Shown here: positions 47,526-52,907 of the stretch, in pieces
Layout of the letters: the number at the start of each line of letters is the position of its first letter
Numbering within the stretch: position 1 is the first letter of the stretch
Assembly: GCA_002366595.1 (NCBI GenBank)
Contig: DFBK01000030.1
Coordinates: 1 to 52,907, forward strand
DNA from: Anaerolineales bacterium UBA3082
GTDB lineage: Bacteria > Chloroflexota > Anaerolineae > UBA7937
Reading direction: 5' to 3'
DNA length: 52,907 nt
The notes under the pieces: generated by a model
What the model saw: the letters and a program-made list of their open reading frames with translations, nothing else
Told to the model about the DNA's origin: nothing
The model's database searches: none
Position numbers and translations under genes: made by a program

Positions 47526-48509
47526 GTGGGGACCAAAGTGATCAAGCCTTCTTTTAGAGATATTTTGACTGCACAGCGGAATCTGGGAGGCCTCATAAGG
47601 AGGACACCTTTGGAATATTCCCCCTTCCTCAGCCGAAAGACCGGCTGCCAACTCTATCTGAAACTGGAGAATTGGCAGAAGACCGGCTCCTTCAAAGTGC
47701 GGGGGGCCACCAACAAGGTGGCTACCCTCTCGGAGGTGGAAAGAGTCAAGGGTTTAGTTACCGCCTCGTCGGGGAACCACGGACTGGGCGTCCTCTTCGC
47801 CGCTCAGGCCTTCGGGGGGTTGGAGGCCGCCATCTTCGTCCCTCAAACCACCCCCCGCGGAAAGGTGGAGAGGCTTCATCTTCTCCCAGGGAAACTCTAT
47901 GTGAAGGGGAAGGGTTACGACGAGGCGGACACGTTGGCTCGGGAGTTCGCCGAAGAGCGGGGGGCTATTTACGTCCACGCTTATGAGGATCCGGAGGCTA
48001 TCGCCGGGCAGGGCACTGTGGGGTTGGAGATCATGAGCGACCTACCGATGGTAGAGGCGCTTCTGGTGCCCGTAGGCGGCGGGGGCCTCATCTCCGGGGT
48101 GGCTATCGCCGCCAAGATGATCAACCCCCAGGTGAGGGTGATCGGCGTCCAGTCAGAGGCCTCACCGTCAGGCTACCTCTCTCTGAGGGATGGCCAGCCC
48201 TATGAGAGGTACGAGGCAGCCCCTACTATAGCCGAGGGGTTGGCCGGGGGGTTCGGAAAACTGCCCTTCGAACTGATCAAGGGACGGGTGGAGGAGATAG
48301 CTATCGTCACCGAGGAGGAGATCCGGGCAGCGGTGTTAGCTCTCTTGGAGTCAGACCAACTGGTGGTGGAGGGTTCAGGAGCGGTAGGCGTGGCGGCACT
48401 ACTCTTCGAAAAGGTGGATCTCAGGGGCAAGAAAGTGGTGGCTCTCCTGTCAGGGGGCAACATAGATGCCGGACTTATCTTCCAAATAATGAAGGAGCGT
48501 TACGGATGA
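47526..48509 (+). CDS. Threonine/serine dehydratase-like PLP enzyme
   Basis: A 327-residue fold-type II PLP enzyme without the regulatory domain, as in catabolic threonine dehydratase (TdcB). The PLP lysine is in WQKTGSFKVRGATNK. Substrate-loop SSGNHGLGVLFAAQAF, the Gly-rich phosphate loop LVPVGGGGLISGVAIAAKM, and the late Ser in VALLSGGNIDAGLIFQI are all present. It would deaminate threonine or serine to a 2-oxoacid and ammonia in the cytoplasm; serine racemase or related lyases remain alternatives. The start is a GTG (47526) without a strong ribosome site. The 3' end overlaps the start of the dppA-like pseudogene by 4 nt, implying an amino-acid breakdown operon now partly lost. Confidence 0.87.
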   Translation: MGTKVIKPSFRDILTAQRNLGGLIRRTPLEYSPFLSRKTGCQLYLKLENWQKTGSFKVRGATNKVATLSEVERVKGLVTASSGNHGLGVLFAAQAFGGLEAAIFVPQTTPRGKVERLHLLPGKLYVKGKGYDEADTLAREFAEERGAIYVHAYEDPEAIAGQGTVGLEIMSDLPMVEALLVPVGGGGLISGVAIAAKMINPQVRVIGVQSEASPSGYLSLRDGQPYERYEAAPTIAEGLAGGFGKLPFELIKGRVEEIAIVTEEEIRAAVLALLESDQLVVEGSGAVGVAALLFEKVDLRGKKVVALLSGGNIDAGLIFQIMKERYG

Positions 48510-49314
48510 AGGTCTATATCTCCTGCGATATGGAGGGCATCTCCGGAATAGTGAGCAGCGAACAGACCCACAGGGGCAACAAGGAGTATGAACGGGCTCG
48601 CAAACTGATGACCAAGGAGGCTAATGCGGCCATCGAGGGGGCGTTGGTTGGCGGAGCGACAGAGATCGTGGTTAACGACGCCCATGGGGAAGGACGGAGT
48701 ATCCTCATCGAGGGGTTGAACCCCCAGGCCCAACTTATATCCGGTTGGCCCAGGCCTTGGGGCATGATGTAAGGGATAGACGGAACCTTCGACGCTGCCT
48801 TCTTCATCGGATACCACGCTCAGGCGGGGACGAAAGATAGCATCATCGCTCATACCGTTAGCGGCCGTATCTATCAGGTGAGACTCAACGGAGAGCCGGT
48901 AGGTGAGACGGGACTTAACGCCGCTCCAGCCGGCTACTTTGGTGTTCCTGTGATCTTGGTCACAGGGGATGGGTTGCTAGCGGAGGAGGCTAAGGCTCTT
49001 CTGGGGCCTTCCTTGGAGAGGGTGATGGTCAAGAGGGGTATGGCGCTCAGGCCGCCAAGTGCCTGTCGCCCCAAAGGGCAAAACAATTGATCAGGGAGGC
49101 GGCAGAGAGGGCTTTGGAGCGGGGTGGACGGCCCTTTAGGGTCTCCCCTCCTCTGACTTTGACCGTGGATTTCGCAAGAGGGGTGCAAAGTGAGATGGCT
49201 GAACTGATCCCCGGTGTGGTGCGCCTTGAGGGCCGCCGGGTGGAGTACACTCATGATGACTATTTGACTGTCTATAAGGTCTTCCGGGCTATGAACAGCC
49301 TGGTGGCGCAGTGA
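48506..49314 (+). pseudogene. dppA: D-aminopeptidase DppA, nonsense and frameshift mutated
   Basis: The reading starts MKVYISCDMEGISGIVSSEQ (the DMEG metal-site motif), with NDAHGEGRSILIEGLNP next. A TAA at 48771-48773 replaces what family alignments suggest is Gln (MM-stop-GIDGTFDAAFFIGYH). The same frame continues (YHAQAGTKDSIIAHTVSG, GETGLNAAPAGYFGVPVILV) until an extra G in GGGG near 49036 shifts it; the protein then resumes in another frame (AKCLSPQRAKQLIREAAERA to the end at 49314). DppA is a zinc D-aminopeptidase. Two independent lesions make this a pseudogene unless the assembly is wrong at both sites. Confidence 0.88.
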
Positions 49315-49330
49315 TTAGGGGGAGGGGAGT

Positions 49331-49813
49331 GTGTCTCGTGAGATCCGCGTCATCCATTATGGCCTGGGAGCCATCGGCAGTCAGATAGCCAGGCTGGTCC
49401 TTTCCAGGGAAGGGATGCGGTCTGTGGCCGCCATCGCCGGGGCCTTGGGTTGGGAACTGGAGGCCATAGAGGAGAGCCTGGAGCCGGTGATCGCCGAGTG
49501 GTCGATGCGTACCTAGTTCTTGGAGGTGGAAGCGGGTCAAGTAGCGGGTGTGCATCAGATCGGGCGGGGGATCAAGGATGGGCAGGAGGTGATAACCCTT
49601 GACCCAGAGATATATGTGGGTCTGGAGAGGGCAAAAGACACCATCTCCGTGGAGGGGAGACCCTCTGTCAATCTAACTATTGAGGGGGTGCATGGCGATA
49701 TCGCTACCGCGGCTATCGTAGTGAACGCCACCCCTCGGGTGGTCGATGCGCTGCCGGGCCTGGTGACTATGGCCGATCTGCCCCTCGTTTGTGCCCGATG
49801 GGGCCAGGCATGA
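49331..49813 (+). pseudogene. 2,4-diaminopentanoate dehydrogenase-like gene, deleted and interrupted
   Basis: The frame starts at a GTG with GGGGAGGGG upstream and reads IRVIHYGLGAIGSQIARLVL, an NAD(P)-binding GxGxxG strand as in dihydrodipicolinate reductase-like proteins. It then jumps after about 29 residues to a distal segment (SVAAIAGALGWELEAIEESL), so roughly 150 residues are missing. A TAG follows MRT at 49514. The remainder (VEAGQVAGVHQIGRGIKDGQ, GDIATAAIVVNATPRVVDAL) ends at 49813. The C-terminal pattern resembles 2,4-diaminopentanoate dehydrogenase of ornithine fermentation. Clearly inactive; family call moderate. Confidence 0.75.
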
Positions 49814-49869
49814 CTTAACAGATACCGCTCAGTCTCTAGATCGTTAGGAGGGGCTATATCTGTTCCGGC

Positions 49870-49906
49870 AAGGGAGGTTCTGTCACTTGAGGGAGCCTCC
49901 CTTTAT
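49870..49906 (+). terminator. Terminator-like hairpin
   Basis: AAGGGAGG (49870-49877) pairs with CCTCCCTT (49896-49903), with a weak T-rich end. It lies between the decayed amino-acid genes and the proline dehydrogenase gene. A TATAAT at 49928-49933 downstream could be the -10 box of the next gene; no convincing -35 box is seen. Confidence 0.55.
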
Positions 49907-49990
49907 GTCTGCCAGAGCCGTTTGTGATATAATGAAAAATAGCGGTTTGCCTTCACATAGTTGTGGGGAAATGATCCAGGGGAGGATAAG

Positions 49991-50923
49991 ATGTCACTCT
50001 CAAAAAGCCTGCTTTTACGTCTTTCCCGCAGCATGACCCTTCGAGATTTCATCATCGGGTTCAGTGTCGCCCGGCGGATGAGTCGCCGCTTCGTGGCTGG
50101 GGAGACTCTGGAGGAAGCGATCGGGGCCATCAGGTCCTTGAACCAGAGGGGGCTTCTAGCCACCATCGACCATCTGGGGGAGAGCGTCACCTCCGAAGGG
50201 GAGGCCCTCCAGGCGATGGAGGAGTATCTGAGAGCCCTGGACGGCTTGGCGGAGTCGGGAGTGGATTCGGGGGTGAGCCTCAAACTCACCCAGATGGGGC
50301 TAGATATCGAGCAAACCTTCTGCCAAGGGAACGTAGCCCAGATCGTGGAGAAAGCCAAAAGGTACGGTATCTTTGTGCGGATAGATATGGAGGGGTCGCC
50401 CCATACGGAGAGGACGATCCAGGTCTATAGAGCCTTGCGGCAGAGGTACGACAACTTGGGGATCGTCATCCAGTCCTATCTTTATCGTTCAGAGGGTGAT
50501 GTGCGGCAGATGATACCCCAGGGACTAAACGTCCGTTTGTGCAAAGGGGCTTACGATGAGCCGCCCGATATCGCCTTCCCCGATAAGAAGGATGTGGACG
50601 CCAACCTTATAAAACTGACGGAGATGCTCCTCACCGAAGAGGCGAGAAAGGCGGGATGCTGCCCTGCCCTGGCCACCCACGACGAGAAGATCATCGACTG
50701 GTGCAAGGAGCACGTCCAAAAAGAGGGTATCGGCAAAGAGGAGTTCGAGTTTCAGATGCTCTACGGCATCCGCCCTCGGTTACAGGAGGAGTTGGCAGCC
50801 CAAGGTTACCGGGTTCGGGCCTATGTCGCTTATGGTAATTCTTGGTATCCCTATTTCATGCGCCGCTTGGCTGAGCGGCCAGCCAACCTCCTCTGGCCCT
50901 TGAAGAACCTCTTTAAGGCTTAG
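49991..50923 (+). CDS. Proline dehydrogenase
   Basis: A 310-residue PRODH-family TIM barrel. The ATG at 49991 is preceded by GGGGAGGATAAG; a longer frame from 49961 adds ten residues without purpose. Motifs: LLATIDHLGESVTSEGEALQ, VSLKLTQMGLD, IFVRIDMEGSPHTERTIQVY, LGIVIQSYLYRSEGDV, LNVRLCKGAYDEPPDIAFPD, ALATHDEKIIDW, FEFQMLYGIRPRLQEELAAQ, and VRAYVAYGNSWYPYFMRRLAERPAN-type ending, where YFMRRLAER carries the two Arg that bind the proline carboxylate. It oxidises proline to pyrroline-5-carboxylate with FAD at the membrane. No P5C dehydrogenase gene is beside it. It follows decayed amino-acid genes. Confidence 0.92.
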   Translation: MSLSKSLLLRLSRSMTLRDFIIGFSVARRMSRRFVAGETLEEAIGAIRSLNQRGLLATIDHLGESVTSEGEALQAMEEYLRALDGLAESGVDSGVSLKLTQMGLDIEQTFCQGNVAQIVEKAKRYGIFVRIDMEGSPHTERTIQVYRALRQRYDNLGIVIQSYLYRSEGDVRQMIPQGLNVRLCKGAYDEPPDIAFPDKKDVDANLIKLTEMLLTEEARKAGCCPALATHDEKIIDWCKEHVQKEGIGKEEFEFQMLYGIRPRLQEELAAQGYRVRAYVAYGNSWYPYFMRRLAERPANLLWPLKNLFKA

Positions 50924-50977
50924 AAGAAGATCACCAAGCGGCTCAGAAAAGGTGAAGGAGTGGAACAACGGTTTTCT

Positions 50978-51057
50978 CTCCATCCCCACCCTAGATATCG
51001 AGGGCATATCGTCACCGGGCCCTCGGACGAAGACTAGCGAAACTTCTGGGGATGGAG
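50978..51057. repeat. Long-range inverted repeat in intergenic region
   Basis: CTCCATCCCCA (50978-50988) is the exact reverse complement of TGGGGATGGAG (51047-51057), 58 bp apart, in the 184-bp gap between the proline dehydrogenase and protease genes. An inner GGGCCC is present. It could be a terminator stem with a large loop or a small mobile-element remnant. Confidence 0.45.
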
Positions 51058-51107
51058 GCGAACCCATAAGAGTGGCTTAGTCGCTTTGATGATGAAGGAG
51101 ACCTTTG

Positions 51108-51950
51108 ATGCAGATAGATTTCTTCAGCCTACTATGGATAGTCATTATTATCATGACCTTAGTCCCGGCCATCAACCGCAGGCTCGTAGAGAGGAGTCGG
51201 CAGCGGCTGATGCGGGCCATCGAGAAGAAGCGAGGATCGCGGCTCATCACCCTCATCCATCGCCAGGAGGCTTTGAGTTTCTTGGGGATAGCCTTCTCTA
51301 GGCACATAGACATCGAGGACTCGGAGCGGGTTCTGCGGGCTATCCGCCTCACCCCCGATGATCTGCCCATAGATATCATTCTTCATACTCCGGGAGGCTT
51401 GGTCTTGGCTGCGGAACAGATCGCCCACGCCCTGGTGAGGCATAAGGCCAAGGTCACGGTTTTCGTGCCCCATTACGCCATGTCTGGAGGGACCTTCGTG
51501 GCTCTGGCGGCGGATGAGATCGTGATGGAGGAAAACGCCGTTCTGGGCCCCGTCGATCCCCAGTTGGGAAAGTACCCTGCCGCTTCCATCCTCACCGTCT
51601 CCAAGGTTAAGGATATAAACGAGATAGACGACGAAACCCTCATCCTCTCCGATATGGCTCGCAAAGCCCAGAAGCAGGTGCACGCTTGTTTGGTGGAGAT
51701 CCTTATGGCTAACGATATGCCTCAAGAGAAGGCGGAGAGGATAGCCACAGCCCTAAGTTGTGGCCAGTGGACCCATGATTACCCCATCACCTTCGAGGAG
51801 GCGAAGGAGTTGGGGCTGCCTGTCTCCTCCGGCCTGGCAAACGAGGTCTATCAGTTGATGGACCTCTACCCCCAGGCAGCGGGCCGGCGCCCCTCGGTGG
51901 AGTATATCCCCTTGCCTTATCGCCGCGAGGAGGGACCAGAGAAGGAGTGA
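51108..51950 (+). CDS. Membrane-anchored ClpP-fold serine protease (SDH_sah/SppA-like)
   Basis: A 280-residue protein; GAAGGAG precedes the ATG at 51108. One N-terminal membrane helix (about 5-20, FFSLLWIVIIIMTLVPAI) is followed by a basic segment and a ClpP/crotonase-fold domain. IDIILHTPGGLVLAAEQIAH gives the oxyanion loop and YAMSGGTFVALAADEIVMEE the catalytic Ser (about residue 126); PVDPQLGKYPAASI follows. This pattern is that of the SDH_sah family of serine dehydrogenase proteinases, membrane-bound relatives of SppA. The Lys for a Ser-Lys dyad lies in the later helices (for instance MARKAQKQVH). The role in membrane protein turnover is inferred. Spacing to the next gene is 40 bp on the same strand. 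Confidence 0.87.
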   Translation: MQIDFFSLLWIVIIIMTLVPAINRRLVERSRQRLMRAIEKKRGSRLITLIHRQEALSFLGIAFSRHIDIEDSERVLRAIRLTPDDLPIDIILHTPGGLVLAAEQIAHALVRHKAKVTVFVPHYAMSGGTFVALAADEIVMEENAVLGPVDPQLGKYPAASILTVSKVKDINEIDDETLILSDMARKAQKQVHACLVEILMANDMPQEKAERIATALSCGQWTHDYPITFEEAKELGLPVSSGLANEVYQLMDLYPQAAGRRPSVEYIPLPYRREEGPEKE

Positions 51951-51990
51951 GCCCCTCTTCCGCCCTAGAGGGTGGCCTGGAGAAGGAACT

Positions 51991-52680
51991 TTGGAGATCG
52001 TCTTAGATTTAGAATTGGGGTTGGAGAGTTGGAGGGTTCTCCAGGTCTTGGGCGTCCCCCCAGAGAGAGAAGGCAAGCAGTTGGAACTGGTGGAGGAGCT
52101 TTCGCCCCGAGGACGGGAAGTGATGGAGCCGGTGATCCTCTACGACCTCTTCCCCGTGGAGGAGGCACACCCTGGAGAGGTGGTATTGAAAGAGGCGAGG
52201 CTTAGGAGCAGGGGGTTGGCCAAACTTTGGGCCCCGGCCCAAGAGGTGGCTTTGATCCTCTGTACCATCGGGCCAGCCCTGGATGAGCAGGTCTCTGCCT
52301 ACTTCGTCGCCTCTGACCCCCTCCGAGGCCTGGTCCTAGATGCTATAGGGACTGCCGCCTTGGAGGAGTTGGCCGAGGAGGCTTGCCGCCTCATAGCGGA
52401 GGTGGCCAAGGAGAAGGGTTGGGAGGCCAGCGCCCCCCTCAGCCCAGGCAACCTGGATTGGGGCCTGAAGGAGCAGCGGATCTTCTTCGACCTCTTGCCC
52501 GCCAAGGAGATAGGTCTCCGGCTAAAAGAGAGTTATCAGATGACCCCTCTGAAATCGCTCTCCCTGGCCATGGGGCTGGGAGAGGAGGTTCTTCCTTCCA
52601 TAGGGGAGCCACTCTGCGCCTACTGCTCCTTGGGTCGGAGGTGTAGATACCACCGGGAGATAGAGCCCCTTCCCAAATAG
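51991..52680 (+). CDS. Cobalamin-dependent methionine synthase activation-domain-like protein
   Basis: A 229-residue protein from a TTG (51991) with AAGGAAC upstream; no ATG is available in this frame near the first strand. Its style matches small stand-alone proteins related to the MetH activation (AdoMet-binding) domain: LILCTIGPALDEQVSAYF, GLVLDAIGTAALEELAEEAC and SPGNLDWGLKEQRIFFDLLP, with the late segment LKESYQMTPLKSLSLAMGLG. The C-terminus has four cysteines in EPLCAYCSLGRRCRYH plus the earlier ones, which may bind a metal or FeS cluster. Such proteins accompany corrinoid enzymes and may reactivate them, which fits an organism with RdhA-like corrinoid proteins, although the genes lie 24 kb apart. 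Confidence 0.8.
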   Translation: MEIVLDLELGLESWRVLQVLGVPPEREGKQLELVEELSPRGREVMEPVILYDLFPVEEAHPGEVVLKEARLRSRGLAKLWAPAQEVALILCTIGPALDEQVSAYFVASDPLRGLVLDAIGTAALEELAEEACRLIAEVAKEKGWEASAPLSPGNLDWGLKEQRIFFDLLPAKEIGLRLKESYQMTPLKSLSLAMGLGEEVLPSIGEPLCAYCSLGRRCRYHREIEPLPK

Positions 52681-52688
52681 GAAGGGGC
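52665..52688. terminator. Terminator between convergent genes
   Basis: GCCCCTTCC (52665-52673) pairs with GGAAGGGGC (52680-52688), overlapping the stop codon of the plus-strand gene. It could serve both this gene and the minus-strand scaffold gene ending at 52722. Confidence 0.75.
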
Positions 52689-52721
52689 TTCCTATATCAG
52701 CAGGTTTAAGAGAGGTTCGCA

Positions 52722-52907
52722 CTAGACTGGCTGTTTCGCCCTCTTCTTTTCCAGATAATCCTCGATGGCCGCATGGATGGCGTCGGCCGCCAGGTTAGAG
52801 CAGTGCATCTTGATGGGGGGAAGGCCGTCCAAAGCCTCGGCCACTGCCTTGTTGGTGAGTTGCATCGCCTCCTCTATAGTCTTTCCCTTTATCATCTCTG
52901 TGGCCAT
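52722..52907 (-). CDS. IscU/NifU-type iron-sulfur scaffold (C-terminal part, cut by window edge)
   Basis: The minus-strand frame enters at the window edge and ends at 52722. The visible 61 residues read MATEMIKGKTIEEAMQLTNK, then VAEALDGLPPIKMHCSNLAA and DAIHAAIEDYLEKKRAKQPV. This matches the end of the NifU N-terminal/IscU domain: the GKTIEEA helix, LPPIKMHCSNLA with the third cluster-binding Cys, and the closing helix. The first two ligands (CGD and the Cys before it) lie outside the window, so the Met at the edge is an internal residue, not the start. It would assemble 2Fe-2S or 4Fe-4S clusters, which the many FeS proteins in this genome require. Confidence 0.88.
   Translation of the reverse strand: MATEMIKGKTIEEAMQLTNKAVAEALDGLPPIKMHCSNLAADAIHAAIEDYLEKKRAKQPV

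Noticed and set aside
48771..48773. In-frame TAA in dppA as programmed recoding
   Set aside because: TAA is not used for selenocysteine or pyrrolysine and a frameshift lies further down the same gene, so decay or assembly error is simpler.

Overview
The window (about 55-58% G+C by eye) looks like a chromosomal segment of an uncultured anaerobic Chloroflexota-type bacterium. The inference rests on exported proteins with a Tat/lipoprotein signal followed by Pro/Thr-rich linkers, reductive-dehalogenase-like (RdhA) proteins, AOR-family tungsten/molybdenum oxidoreductases, xanthine-dehydrogenase-family enzymes and consistently strong purine-rich ribosome binding sites. No rRNA or tRNA gene or CRISPR array was seen, so the phylum is an inference.

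Layout. 1-3658 (minus): three GT4-type glycosyltransferases (the first cut by the window edge) and galE, a polysaccharide locus. 3753-6218: a BIME-like palindrome pair, then small unknown genes separated by a 28-bp intergenic repeat, a possible PD-(D/E)xK nuclease and a NYN/LabA-type RNase-fold protein with its own sigma70-like promoter and a leader hairpin. 6283-14685: housekeeping genes: NfeD protease plus stomatin, a CDF transporter with three C-terminal domains, an M29 aminopeptidase, ComEA-ComEC and a TIM-barrel protein. 14715-16090: a membrane-anchored beta-propeller protein, followed by a second, decayed copy of the TIM-barrel C-terminus.

16324-30056 is the most unusual part. Two tandem modules each read: promoter, conserved structured leader RNA, AOR-family enzyme, hairpin repeat, ThiF-like E1 (truncated in the first module), four-helix membrane protein, RdhA-like protein, hairpin repeat. 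Module A has an AOR that carries its own Tat-lipoprotein signal. In module B the signal sits on a polyferredoxin subunit and the AOR has none. A NapH-NapG-type membrane ferredoxin fusion follows, and a MoaD-like protein faces it. The reading offered here is a quinol-linked, extracytoplasmic tungsto/molybdo-enzyme and corrinoid/FeS-enzyme system, with ThiF and MoaD in cofactor or sulfur chemistry. Its substrate is unknown.

30448-34331: comM, then a stretch of decayed genes (GAF sensor, lipoprotein, NapH-like). 34516-40943 (minus): two Mo-hydroxylase catalytic proteins, one with a fused 2Fe-2S domain, plus 2Fe-2S and FAD subunits. 40985-42433: remnants of an ArsR regulator and moeA beside a roughly 1-kb insertion sequence whose transposase is split by four copies of a 21-22-bp palindromic mini-element. 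42628-47475: a BMP-type nucleoside ABC transporter, which with the Mo-hydroxylases suggests purine use. 47526-49813: a threonine dehydratase-like enzyme followed by pseudogenes of D-aminopeptidase DppA and a 2,4-diaminopentanoate dehydrogenase-like protein. 49991-52907: proline dehydrogenase, a ClpP-fold membrane protease, a cobalamin-related activation-domain protein and the end of an IscU/NifU scaffold gene.
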